Part shown: piece by piece, positions 34,217-42,926 of the stretch | Numbering within the stretch: the first letter of the stretch is position 1 | Layout: every line of letters starts with the position of its first letter | Source: Mycolicibacterium porcinum | GTDB lineage: Bacteria; Actinomycetota; Actinomycetes; Mycobacteriales; Mycobacteriaceae | DNA length: 64,000 nt | Assembly: GCA_002086835.1 (NCBI GenBank) | Contig: MVIG01000003.1 | Location: 477,569-541,568 of the forward strand | Direction: 5' to 3' | Translations under genes and position numbers: made by a program | The notes under the pieces: generated by a model | Seen by the model: only the letters and a program-made list of their open reading frames with translations | The model's database searches: none | Told to the model about the DNA's origin: nothing

Positions 34217-34592
34217 GGAGCCACCTGGCCGATCCGTCACTGGCGACGCAGCTCAAGAAGAGTCCGTCGGGCGCCTGCGCGACGGTGTTCTCGAAACCTT
34301 GGCACGGTGAGTTCTCCTCGCGAATGCCCTTCAGCGGCGGCGACCGGAAGTACCGCGGCTCGTATCGACGCGGCGATCCGCAGAAGACCAGCCGGCCCCA
34401 CGAGGTGGTGCCGAAGACGTAGTACGCCGTGTCCCCGCAGGGTGCGCCGAGCACGACGCCGCCGGTGATCCCGGGTACGCACGAGGGTTCACTACATCCG
34501 AGAGGTTCTGCACTCGCAGAGGTCGGAGCGGTCAACGCCGCCGCGACGAGCAGCCCTGCCGTTACTGCCACCGGTATCCGCACGTACGACAC
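34203..34592 (-). CDS. Secreted protein with six cysteines, function unknown
   Basis: 129 aa from GTG 34592, chosen because it makes VSYVRIPVAVTAGLLVAAALT-APTSASA a standard signal peptide; an ATG at 34643 is an alternative. The mature region has six Cys (GCSEPSC, PCGD, FCGSP, PCQG, SCVA) likely forming three disulfides, and YYVFGTTSWGRLVFC. No known domain recognised. Co-transcribed with the MmpS-like gene downstream. Confidence 0.68.
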   Translation of the reverse strand: MSYVRIPVAVTAGLLVAAALTAPTSASAEPLGCSEPSCVPGITGGVVLGAPCGDTAYYVFGTTSWGRLVFCGSPRRYEPRYFRSPPLKGIREENSPCQGFENTVAQAPDGLFLSCVASDGSARWLRGDL

Positions 34593-34626
34593 TGTGGCAC
34601 GGCTGAATCCGGCTGCCGGCGAATGG

Positions 34627-34639
34627 CCCACTAGGTGGG
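34627..34639. promoter_or_regulatory. CCCAC/GTGGG palindrome between divergent secreted genes
   Basis: CCCAC (34627-34631), TAG, GTGGG (34635-34639), in the 133 bp between the minus-strand gene at 34592 and the plus-strand gene at 34726. It could be an operator, but if translation of the minus gene begins at 34643 this is coding. Weak. Confidence 0.3.
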
Positions 34640-34725
34640 ACATTGTTCGTCAAGAAACGACAGAAGTAGCACAGTTAGCACAGCCGCGGCGACCGCCGGT
34701 GGCCGGCGCACAGAGGAGTGTGGTC

Positions 34726-35238
34726 ATGCGGGTGTCATCGACATTCATTGGGGCAGGGGTGCTTACCGCCGCTGCGGTGGGTGGACTGTGCTGCCCCGTC
34801 GCCGGGGCATCTCCGAGCTGGGGCCTCAATGGCACCTACGTGGCCACGTCCAACGGCGAATGGGCGAAAACGAACGACATCTTCCACGACGAGGCCAGTA
34901 TTCGTGGCACCTGGACGATCTCCACGACGTGCAGCTACCCGAGCGAGTGCACCGGCACGGTCGACACGGACTGGGGATGGAGCGCACCGATCTACAAGAA
35001 GAGCGGCGTCTGGTTCGTCAAGAAGACGGTCGACAACTGGCAACCGTGCGGTGACGGCACTGCCGGCCCGGGACTGCAGGTGTACCGCTTCTTCCCCTCG
35101 AACGAGAACGCCACCGCAGTTGATCCGGCGTCGACGACCTTGCTGGGCGAGGATTCGACCACCGGTGTCAGCGGGTCCTGCGGCAGCAGCAAGGTCGTCT
35201 TCATCACGATGCCGTTCAAGCTGGTGAAAACAGCCTGA
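34726..35238 (+). CDS. Conserved mycobacterial secreted protein, function unknown
   Basis: 170 aa. ATG 34726 has GAGGAG 8 bases upstream; the frame is open far upstream but those residues are not coding-like. Signal peptide residues 1-28 (VSSTFIGAGVLTAAAVGGLCCPVAGA). The mature domain is Trp/Ser/Thr-rich with WGLNGTYVATSNGEWAKTNDIF, TWTISTTCSYPSECTGTV, GWSAPIYKKSGVWFVKKTVDNWQPC and a final MPFKLVK. Four mature Cys. The pattern recurs in mycobacterial hypothetical exported proteins; no enzyme motif is visible. It interrupts the space between the second mce operon and its probable mam pair. Confidence 0.8.
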   Translation: MRVSSTFIGAGVLTAAAVGGLCCPVAGASPSWGLNGTYVATSNGEWAKTNDIFHDEASIRGTWTISTTCSYPSECTGTVDTDWGWSAPIYKKSGVWFVKKTVDNWQPCGDGTAGPGLQVYRFFPSNENATAVDPASTTLLGEDSTTGVSGSCGSSKVVFITMPFKLVKTA

Positions 35239-35273
35239 CCGAACCGCTTTTCAGCTCGCAGCCCGCCCCAGAA

Positions 35274-35304
35274 GCCCCGCGATGGATTCCATCGCGGGGC
35301 TTTT
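35274..35304. terminator. Strong bidirectional intrinsic terminator
   Basis: GCCCCGCGATGG (35274-35285), loop ATT, CCATCGCGGGGC (35289-35300) followed by TTTT on the plus strand. The 12-bp stem is perfect. It lies between the stops of the secreted gene (35238) and mceF (35309) and is the best terminator in the window. Confidence 0.9.
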
Positions 35305-35308
35305 CGGT

Positions 35309-36907
35309 TCAGGTGGTGAACAGATCCTGCCAGGTCTGCTCACCGGTGCGCGGCACCAGGTCGGTCTGCCGGTACACCTTGCCGTCCGGGGTGGCGTACC
35401 GTCCGGTCCGGGGATCGTAGGTGGCGATCGCCACCGACGGCCCGTCAGATCCGTTGGGGGTGAATGCACTCGGCGCCATCACCGGCCCATCGGTGGCCGG
35501 CGGAACCTCACCGGCCGGCGGTGCGGCCGGCGCCTCGGCCGGCGGCGCCTCCCCTGGCGGCGCGGCAGGCGCCGCTGCCGGTGGCACTGCGGCCGGCGGG
35601 CGCGGGGTGCCCTCGACGGGTCCATGAATGTAGGCGTCCCGATCGACGCGGGAGTCCGGCGCGATCCCCTGCGCGAGCAGGTTGGGGTCGATCGGGTACG
35701 GGCCGAGGGCGTGCTGACGCATCGCCAGGGGCTCGTAAGGCTGGTCGCTGTTGCAGATTTCGACTGTGGGAGCGCGCTTTCCGGGCTTGCCCATGCACGG
35801 GTAGTTGCGGGCACCGCGGACACCGATCGCTGAATCCTGCGGCAGTTTGCAGTACAGCCCGTCGGGGGTATCGATGTCGGTGGTGTCCTCCGGGGACCGC
35901 CACGACGACGGCGGCAGGAATCCGACGGTGCATGCCGGCGGGTCGCCCATCGTAAGTGTGAAGTCGCCCAGGGACATACCGATCGGATTGTTCTTCGGCG
36001 CACCGTATGACTGCGTTGATGCGATGGACGGTGGCAGAAGGACCAGGAGCTGTTCCAGCGAGGGGCGGTAGGTCACCCCGACCTGACCGAGGCTGGTGAG
36101 GTTGGCCAGCAGCAGCGGCAGGGTCGGCTTGACCTGGTTGAACAGACGAGAGGCTTCGTCGGCAGCACCCGACCCCTCCTTGAGCAGCGTGCGCACATGC
36201 TGATCGTCGTCGGCGACCTGCTTGGTCACCCCGGCCATGCTGCGCGCCCACGTGCGGATCGCCTCGACAGACTCGGCCTGCCCATCGAGAAGCGGCGCTC
36301 CGTCGTCGATGAGCGCACGGGACTGATCGGACGCCGCGTTCGCTTCGGCGATCAGTCTCGACGAGGAGTCCAGCAATGCCCCCATGTCGTTTCCAGTGCC
36401 GTTGAAGGCCTTGAAGGTTTCGTCGAGCAGCGGGCTGATCTTGTCCTTGGGGATGCTGCCCATGAGCGAACTGACCTGATCGAGCATCGGCCCGACGGCT
36501 TGCGGGATCGACGTGCTGGAGGCCGGGATGACCGATCCGTCGTGCAGATACGGCCCCGAGTCGTTGCGCGGCTGCAGATCGACGTACTGCTCACCCACTG
36601 CCGACACGCTCAGCACGGCGGCGTGCAGGTCTGCCGGGATCTTGGGTGATGTGTTCAGCGACAGCGTGGCTTCCGCGCCATCACGGGTGGGCCGCACCTC
36701 GGTGACCTTGCCCATCTGCACACCGCGATAGGTCACGTTCGAGAACTGGTACAGCCCACCGGTTCCCGGTAGTTGCAGGGTCACTGTCATCCGCCCGATG
36801 CCCAACAGGGTGGGGGCCTGCAGATACACAATGCCCATCAGGGCCATGCCGATCACCGATGCCACCGCGAAGATAGCCAGCTGGATTCGGACAAAACGGG
36901 TGAGCAT
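35309..36907 (-). CDS. MceF subunit of second mce operon
   Basis: 532 aa. TM anchor at about residues 9-30, MCE domain at about 38-115 (TVTLQLPGTGGLYQFSNVTYRGVQMG; VSAVGEQYVDLQP), helical segment to about 290, then the MceF Cys block (ACTVGFLPPSSWRSPEDTTD, YCKLPQD, ARNYPCMGKPGKRAPTVEIC). A Pro/Ala tail follows from about 440 to 490 and the C-terminus YATPDGKVY...TWQDLF. Distinct from Mce4F in its tail and in the DIDTPDG segment, which resembles the Mce1F-like branch. Substrate unknown. Confidence 0.92.
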   Translation of the reverse strand: MLTRFVRIQLAIFAVASVIGMALMGIVYLQAPTLLGIGRMTVTLQLPGTGGLYQFSNVTYRGVQMGKVTEVRPTRDGAEATLSLNTSPKIPADLHAAVLSVSAVGEQYVDLQPRNDSGPYLHDGSVIPASSTSIPQAVGPMLDQVSSLMGSIPKDKISPLLDETFKAFNGTGNDMGALLDSSSRLIAEANAASDQSRALIDDGAPLLDGQAESVEAIRTWARSMAGVTKQVADDDQHVRTLLKEGSGAADEASRLFNQVKPTLPLLLANLTSLGQVGVTYRPSLEQLLVLLPPSIASTQSYGAPKNNPIGMSLGDFTLTMGDPPACTVGFLPPSSWRSPEDTTDIDTPDGLYCKLPQDSAIGVRGARNYPCMGKPGKRAPTVEICNSDQPYEPLAMRQHALGPYPIDPNLLAQGIAPDSRVDRDAYIHGPVEGTPRPPAAVPPAAAPAAPPGEAPPAEAPAAPPAGEVPPATDGPVMAPSAFTPNGSDGPSVAIATYDPRTGRYATPDGKVYRQTDLVPRTGEQTWQDLFTT

Positions 36908-38157
36908 CAGTTGCCACCTTCGTTCGGTTCTACCGAGGCAGCAGCGTCAGAAGGTGCCACTGCGGCAGGCGATTCGGGCTGAGCGTCCGGCGCAGACGCC
37001 GCGGCGGTATCGATCAGCGGCGGCATCGTGGCCACCGAATCAGGCGGCGGCGTCAGCGGCATACCGAGCGGGTCCTTCGTGTAGTTGGTATACCAGGGGT
37101 CACCCGGCGCCGGCGTGAGGGGCAGCCCCTCCTGCCCCCACCGGGTGCCCAGGAACAGTCCCCGCTTCAGCCTCGGAATGGTGAAGTCGAAAGTGATGAA
37201 CTGGTTGAGGTAGTCCCCGCGGATGGCCCGGTCGATGAAGTTCTGCGGGTAGGGGTATGTCGGCGCGTATGCCAGCACGGTGCCCAAATTCGGGCCGACG
37301 TCAGCCAGTGCCTTGACCGTCGGTTCGAGGTTGCGCAGGTTGGTCAGCAGGTCGTCGCGTGTCGCATTGACGAGGTTGGTCGCGGTTTCGCTGAACTTGC
37401 CGAACTTCTCCAAAGCGGTCGTGATGCGGGGGCGTTCCTTCACCAGCACATCGAGCGCCGGTGGGATCCGTTGCAGCGCCGTGGTGATCACCTCCTGCTG
37501 TCCGGACAGCGTGCCGGCCAGGCGGTTCAGCGCATTGATGGAGGCGTTGATGTCGTCTCGCTGGTTGGCGAACATCCCGACGATGTCGTCGAGCCGGGTG
37601 AGCAGGTCGCGAATCTGGTCTTCACGGCCGTTGAGCGCGGCGTTGAATTCGGTTACCAGGTCACCGATCTTGCCCAGACCGCCACCGTTGACGAGCACGG
37701 ACAGCGACGACAAGGTCTGCTCGGTCGACGGATATGTCGAAGTCTGGTTGAGCGCGAGGGTCGCGCCTGGGGACAGCCGCCCGGACGGCGATTGCCCCAG
37801 CGGCGGATCGAGCGCGATGTGCATCGAGCCCAGCAAGCTGGTCTGCCCGACGGTGGCGACCGCGTTGGCCGGAACGACGACGTCGGGCTTGAGCGAGACC
37901 TCCACGTCGGCGTGCCAGCCCTTCACCACCATGCGGGAGACACTGCCCACGATGACGTCACTGATCATCACCGGCGAATTGGCTTCCAGCGTGCCGATGT
38001 TGGCGAGTTCCACATGGTAGGTCGTGGCGTCAGCCCCGCGCCCCACCGTGCCGGGCAGGGGCAAGGAGTTCAGTCCGTGGAACGCGCAGCCGGTCAGGGT
38101 CGCCGCCGCGCAGGCGGCAACGGCGGTCAGACGGGTCAGCGACCGCCGACGAATCAT
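36907..38157 (-). CDS. MceE lipoprotein subunit of second mce operon
   Basis: 416 aa. Lipobox LTGC (Cys near 24), MCE domain at about 40-125 (YHVELANIGTLEANSPVMISDVIVG; LLGSMHIALDPP), then helical tunnel segments with MFANQRDDINASINALNRLAGTL. Conserved MceE block YPYPQNFIDRAIRGDYLNQFITFDFT near 310-335. Ala/Pro-rich C-terminus. It shares one base (TGATG) with mceF. Confidence 0.92.
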   Translation of the reverse strand: MIRRRSLTRLTAVAACAAATLTGCAFHGLNSLPLPGTVGRGADATTYHVELANIGTLEANSPVMISDVIVGSVSRMVVKGWHADVEVSLKPDVVVPANAVATVGQTSLLGSMHIALDPPLGQSPSGRLSPGATLALNQTSTYPSTEQTLSSLSVLVNGGGLGKIGDLVTEFNAALNGREDQIRDLLTRLDDIVGMFANQRDDINASINALNRLAGTLSGQQEVITTALQRIPPALDVLVKERPRITTALEKFGKFSETATNLVNATRDDLLTNLRNLEPTVKALADVGPNLGTVLAYAPTYPYPQNFIDRAIRGDYLNQFITFDFTIPRLKRGLFLGTRWGQEGLPLTPAPGDPWYTNYTKDPLGMPLTPPPDSVATMPPLIDTAAASAPDAQPESPAAVAPSDAAASVEPNEGGN

Positions 38158-39620
38158 GGGGTGCCTCCTGGGGCCTGCGGTGCCGGTGCCGGGATCGGTG
38201 CGGCTTCTGCGGGTAGCAGCATGTCGTGCAACGTCTTCGGTGCTTGCACCGGCGGATCCGAGACGACCGGCGATCCGGGATACGCCGCGGGCGAGGTGTT
38301 CGCGGGCAATCCGTTGGGTGCATACGCACCGGGTCCTCCAGCTGGGGGAGCGCCCCAGCCGGCCGGCGGCGCCACGTCATTGGCACCGGTGTAGGCCGAT
38401 ACGGCCGGCGGCAGATCCTGATAGGGCTGCGGACGTCCGCCGGCTCCGCCGGGTGCCAGGTTGGGGTCGGTGTACACCAGGTTCTCCGGGCTGGGCGACT
38501 TCCGCAGATAGGCGTTGAACGGCATCGGCATGTGGTTGAAGTTGAGCAACGACAGGGCCGGCCCGAGGTATTGGGCGCACAGCTTGGACGATTCCGCCGC
38601 GGTCGCGTTCTTGACCGCCCCGATCGCCGAGCACACCACCGACAGCGGGTCGGAGAAGTTCGCCAGCGCGAACGCACCGACCGCGGTGCCGCTGTCGGGG
38701 TTGTAGATGTTGTAGCCGTTGGCGATCGCATTGGGCGCGACGTGCAGGACGTTCTCCAGCTTGATCTTGTTGTCCACCAGGTTCTGGGTGACGTTGTTCA
38801 GCCGCTCCAGTTGCTCGGCGGTCTGGTCGCGGCTGCCCGCGACGAATCGCCGGACGTTGCCGACGGCATCCGCCAGGTTGGTCAGCGCGCCGTCCAGATC
38901 GGAGCGGCTTTCGTCGACGACGCTGGTGACGTTGGCGAGATGGCCCTGGAATTCCACGATCTGGGCGTTACTGTCTCGCAGCGCCGTCACAAACACCTGC
39001 AGGTTCTTGATGATGCCGACGACGTCACCGCTGCCCTGGCCCAGAATCTTTGCGACACCGGACAACTGGCTGATCGCCTCGTGCAGCTTCTCGCCGTTGC
39101 CGTTCATCGCCGCGGCTGCGCTGTCGACGAAGCGGCTCAGCGAGGTGGCCGAGGCTCCGTTGATCGGCCCAAGATCGGACGCCAACCGCATCAGCTGGTC
39201 CTTTACCTGGTCCCATTCGACCGGCACCGCGGTGCGCTCGACCCCGATCTGCGCACCGTCGGCCATCGTCGGGCCCTCGTCTTCATAGGCCGGTGCCAGC
39301 TGGACGTACCGGGCGGCAACGAGGTTCTGCGCCATGAGGATTGCCTTGGCGTCGGCCGGGATCTTGACGCCGCGATCGACGGCGAGGGTGATCCGTGCCT
39401 GCCCGCCGACCGGCTCGATGCTCTTGATGGAGCCGACCTTGACCCCGGCGACACGAACCTCGTCGCCCGGGTAGATCGCGGTGGCAGAGGTGAAGTACGC
39501 GGTGATGGTGGTGGGTTTGAAGACGGTCTGCCGCACGATCACCACCGTGCCTGCCATGGCCAGCACGGCCAGCAGCACCAGCATGGTGCGGCTGATCCGC
39601 TTGCGATTACGGGCGATCAT
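38154..39620 (-). CDS. MceD subunit of second mce operon
   Basis: 488 aa from ATG 39620, which overlaps the mceC stop as ATGA; longer readings into mceC are noise. TM anchor at about residues 10-30, MCE domain at about 38-118 (ITAYFTSATAIYPGDEVRVAGVKVG; VAARYVQLAPAY), MceD signature VPVEWDQVKDQLMRLASDLGP near 130-150, then NIYNPDSGTAVGAF and conserved Cys pair near 345-360. A Gly/Pro/Ala-rich tail of about 110 residues ends in PAPAPQAPGGTP. Confidence 0.92.
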   Translation of the reverse strand: MIARNRKRISRTMLVLLAVLAMAGTVVIVRQTVFKPTTITAYFTSATAIYPGDEVRVAGVKVGSIKSIEPVGGQARITLAVDRGVKIPADAKAILMAQNLVAARYVQLAPAYEDEGPTMADGAQIGVERTAVPVEWDQVKDQLMRLASDLGPINGASATSLSRFVDSAAAAMNGNGEKLHEAISQLSGVAKILGQGSGDVVGIIKNLQVFVTALRDSNAQIVEFQGHLANVTSVVDESRSDLDGALTNLADAVGNVRRFVAGSRDQTAEQLERLNNVTQNLVDNKIKLENVLHVAPNAIANGYNIYNPDSGTAVGAFALANFSDPLSVVCSAIGAVKNATAAESSKLCAQYLGPALSLLNFNHMPMPFNAYLRKSPSPENLVYTDPNLAPGGAGGRPQPYQDLPPAVSAYTGANDVAPPAGWGAPPAGGPGAYAPNGLPANTSPAAYPGSPVVSDPPVQAPKTLHDMLLPAEAAPIPAPAPQAPGGTP

Positions 39621-40699
39621 CGACTTCCTCCAGGAATGCCGTTGTGGGGCCACGGGAATTCGGCGCGGGGGCCGGCATTGTCCGGTGGTTGACCGGCATT
39701 GTTGCCGCGGCGGAATCCGAACGCGTAGTCGAGGAACGGCTGGATGGTCTGCGCAGGATTGAGGTTCGCGACAAAGGCGTTGTAGTAGAAGCCGTTGTTC
39801 ACCGATTCGCCCTGGGTCACCTGGTATTTGGCGAGGCCCGCCAGAGCGCCGGCGATGTTGTCGCGGTTCTTCTCCAGCATCGCCGTCACCGCATTGAGCT
39901 GCTTCAGGGTGGGGGCGAGCTCTTCTTCGTTGTCGTGGACGAGTCCGGAGAGCTGCTGGGACAGTGCCGAGGTGTTGGCCAGCAGGTTGACGATCGCGTA
40001 GCGGCGCTGGTCGAGCACCCCGGTCAACGCGTTCGCATCCAGCAACAGCGTGTTGACCTGTTCACTGCGCTTCGACAGGATGCCCGTCACATCGGCCGCG
40101 CTCTTGAGCAGGTTGGACAGCGACTGGTTGCGGCTGTTGAGCGTCTCCGACAACCGGGACAGCCCTTCGAACGTCGGGCCCAGCTGGGGTGCCATCCGGT
40201 CGATGGTGTCCGACAATGTGTCCAGGGACTGCGTGAGCGCGGCGGTGTCCGTGCCTGCGGTGTTGTTGGTGAAGTCGCCGACGGCGTTGGTCAACGAGTA
40301 CGGCGAGGCCGTCCTGGTGATGGGGATGGTGTCCGAGGCACGCATCGTGCCCGTGCCCGCCGGTTCCAGGGTGAGCATCCGGGCACCGAGCATCGTTCCG
40401 GTGCGGATGTGCGCGGTGGTGTCGGAGCCGAGGCGAACCTTGCTGTCGAGGGTGAAGGTCACCAGCGCCTTGCCGTGACTCAGGCTCACATCGGTGACCA
40501 GGCCCTTGGTGACCCCGGAGATCTTGACGTCGTTGCCGGTGGTGAGCCCACCCGCCTCGGTGAACAGCGCGTTGTACTTGACCGACGTGGCCCACGACCA
40601 CAACGCCTGCGGCTGGAGTCCGACCGCGATGATCATCGCGATCAGCACGATGCCGATGAGCCCGCTCCGGACGAGGTGCGATCCACGGTATTTCAGCAT
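39617..40699 (-). CDS. MceC subunit of second mce operon
   Basis: 360 aa from ATG 40699 (one-base overlap with the mceB stop). Basic N-terminus KYRGSHLVR, TM helix at about 12-31, MCE domain at about 38-118 (YNALFTEAGGLTTGNDVKISGVTKG; MLGARMLTLEPAG), long helical region to about 300 and a short C-terminus. Some MceC subunits carry an RGD or Pro-rich tail; this one does not. Confidence 0.92.
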   Translation of the reverse strand: MLKYRGSHLVRSGLIGIVLIAMIIAVGLQPQALWSWATSVKYNALFTEAGGLTTGNDVKISGVTKGLVTDVSLSHGKALVTFTLDSKVRLGSDTTAHIRTGTMLGARMLTLEPAGTGTMRASDTIPITRTASPYSLTNAVGDFTNNTAGTDTAALTQSLDTLSDTIDRMAPQLGPTFEGLSRLSETLNSRNQSLSNLLKSAADVTGILSKRSEQVNTLLLDANALTGVLDQRRYAIVNLLANTSALSQQLSGLVHDNEEELAPTLKQLNAVTAMLEKNRDNIAGALAGLAKYQVTQGESVNNGFYYNAFVANLNPAQTIQPFLDYAFGFRRGNNAGQPPDNAGPRAEFPWPHNGIPGGSR

Positions 40700-41730
40700 C
40701 AGGGCTCCCCACAGCGTCCGGTGTTCTGCATGATCCACGGGAAGTACGCGGTGCGCCCCTGCAGGTCGGTGACGCGGACGTTCATGCCGCACACGTACTG
40801 GTTGATGAAGCTGCCGTAGGCGCCCAACCGGACCAGCTTGCGGTAGTTCTTCGGCGCGTTCTGCAAGGACAGATCCAGACGTGCCATGTCGTCCTCGTTG
40901 GACAGCAACGGCGCCAGGCGGGTGAGTTGGTCCACGGTGCCCGACAGTGGCGGGCGCGCCTGGGTCATCAGATCGGCCAGCGAGGCGGTGCCGTTGTCGA
41001 GGGCGTTGATGGCTTCTCCGATGGGGTCGCGCTCCTGTGACAGACCGGTGATGAGTTGTTGCAGTTGTTCAACGGCGCCGGAGAACTTGTCGCCGTCCTT
41101 GGCGACCGTTGCCACCGTGGTTTTCAGGTTGTCGATCAGCTGTTGCACGGTCTGCCCGTTGTCGGCGAGGGCCTGGGTGAACGACGTCGTGTGGGACAGC
41201 AGCGATTCCACCGTGCCGCTCTGACCCTGCAGAATCTGGATCAGCGAGTTGGTCAAGGCGTTGACGTTCTGGGCGTTGAGGCCCTGGATGACGGGCTTGA
41301 GCCCGCCGAGGAGCAGGTCGAGGTCCAGCGCCGGTTCGGTGCGCTCCACGGGGATCTGCGACCCCGGCGGCTGGAGCTTGGTCGATCCCGGGCTGTCGAG
41401 GAGCTCCAGATACCGGTTGCCGACCAGGTCCAGGTAGCGCACCGCGATCTTGGTGGCAGTCGTCATGACGACTTCGCGGTCCGAGTCGAAGTGCACCAGC
41501 ACAGTGTTGTCAGGTTGCAGCTCAACGTCTTTGACGGTGCCGACGCGGATACCCGCTACGCGCACCGAGTCGCCGGCCTTGAGGCTGGACGCGTCACTGA
41601 ACACCGCCGAATAGCCGTTGGTGGACCCGGTCCGGTACTGGCCCATGATCGCGAACAGTGCTCCGGTCAGCAGCAGCATCGTCACTCCGAACACGCCGAA
41701 CTTGACGGCGGTCCCTCGGGTACGCGTCAT
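40699..41730 (-). CDS. MceB subunit of second mce operon
   Basis: 343 aa from ATG 41730 (ATGA overlap with mceA). TM helix at about 11-30, MCE domain at about 36-120 (YSAVFSDASSLKAGDSVRVAGIRVG; LVGNRYLELLDSPG), DLDLLLGGLKPVIQGL near 146-161, and C-terminal YGSFINQYVCGMNVRV and a final Cys, all as in mce4B. Confidence 0.92.
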   Translation of the reverse strand: MTRTRGTAVKFGVFGVTMLLLTGALFAIMGQYRTGSTNGYSAVFSDASSLKAGDSVRVAGIRVGTVKDVELQPDNTVLVHFDSDREVVMTTATKIAVRYLDLVGNRYLELLDSPGSTKLQPPGSQIPVERTEPALDLDLLLGGLKPVIQGLNAQNVNALTNSLIQILQGQSGTVESLLSHTTSFTQALADNGQTVQQLIDNLKTTVATVAKDGDKFSGAVEQLQQLITGLSQERDPIGEAINALDNGTASLADLMTQARPPLSGTVDQLTRLAPLLSNEDDMARLDLSLQNAPKNYRKLVRLGAYGSFINQYVCGMNVRVTDLQGRTAYFPWIMQNTGRCGEP

Positions 41731-42914
41731 CCCGGTTGTCCTATCTGGGTGGTGTTGCGCGGCGGGCCGTCGATCGGGCCGTAGAGCGCTTGCTTGAGTG
41801 CGTCGGAGTTCAGCAGGATGCCCTGATTGCCGTACTGCGCCGGGTTGGCGTCGATGTCGGTGACGATGAACGGCGGCCGCTTCTCGAAGCCGACCTCGGG
41901 CAGGCCCTGGCACTGCGGTCCGCCGGTGGCGGCCACCTTCGGCAGGTTGCCCGGGTAGCGGTAGCGCTCGGTGCCCAGCAGGAACGAGTCGAGCAGCATG
42001 ACGCCCGGCAACGGCTGCGGCGGACCGAGGGCCAGTGGCTCCATGCCCTTGAGCGCGCAGTTGAGCGCCGCGTTGTACTGGTTGGTGAGATTCGTGGTCG
42101 GCACCAGCAGGCGCATGGCATCGGTGATCCCGGCACTGTTGGTCGCCACCACGTCGTTGCCGATATCAGCCAACCCGATCGCGCTGAGGAGCGCCGCGTC
42201 CAGATCATTGCGCCGATCGAAGACCGTGTCACTGAGCCGGGTCGCGTTGCGGACGGTGTCCATCAACTCGGACCCGACATCGGCGTACGCGTTGAACACC
42301 TGTGGCGCGACGGCGATCTCATGGCTCATCGTCGGCAGACTGGGGCCGATCTTGGCCAGCAGCGCGTCCAGGTCGACCATCGTCTGACCCATCTTGTCGC
42401 CGCGGCCGTCGATCGCCTGCGCCATCGCTCCCAGCGTCTCGTTCAGCTTTTCCGGCTGGATCTGCGCCAGCACCGACACCAGTTGCTCGAACACCGTGTT
42501 GATCTCGACGGTGGTGTGCGTCGCGTCCAGGACCTGACCGGCATACATCGATTTCGGCGACGGATCGGCAGGCGGGACGAGTTGGACGAACTTGGCGCCG
42601 AACACGGTGGTCGAGGCGATCTCGACGCCGGTGTTGGCCGGAATCAGGTGCAGATCATCGGGATTCATCGCCAGCTTCAGGGCTGCCTGCCCGTCCGGCA
42701 ACGTCTCGATCGCGACCACCTTGCCGACCTGAGCACCGTGCAGTTTGACCTTGGCATCGGGGTTCATCACCAGGCCGGCCCGCGGCGAGATGACGGTCAC
42801 CGACGCGGTGGGGGCGACACCGCCGCGGAACAGCACGATGGCCCCGATCACGATCGCGGCGATCACCACGACCGTGATCAGTCCGCTCAGTTGACGTTTA
42901 GCGTCACGCGACAT
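41727..42914 (-). CDS. MceA subunit of second mce operon
   Basis: 395 aa. TM helix at about residues 11-31, MCE domain at about 36-118 (VTVISPRAGLVMNPDAKVKLHGAQVG; FGAKFVQLVPP), helical region to about 265, then NAALNCALKG and PQCQGLPEVG typical of MceA C-terminal domains. It lies 12 bp after yrbEB. Low similarity to mce4A outside motifs marks it as a different subfamily. Confidence 0.93.
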   Translation of the reverse strand: MSRDAKRQLSGLITVVVIAAIVIGAIVLFRGGVAPTASVTVISPRAGLVMNPDAKVKLHGAQVGKVVAIETLPDGQAALKLAMNPDDLHLIPANTGVEIASTTVFGAKFVQLVPPADPSPKSMYAGQVLDATHTTVEINTVFEQLVSVLAQIQPEKLNETLGAMAQAIDGRGDKMGQTMVDLDALLAKIGPSLPTMSHEIAVAPQVFNAYADVGSELMDTVRNATRLSDTVFDRRNDLDAALLSAIGLADIGNDVVATNSAGITDAMRLLVPTTNLTNQYNAALNCALKGMEPLALGPPQPLPGVMLLDSFLLGTERYRYPGNLPKVAATGGPQCQGLPEVGFEKRPPFIVTDIDANPAQYGNQGILLNSDALKQALYGPIDGPPRNTTQIGQPG

Positions 42915-42926
42915 CAGATGCCTTCT

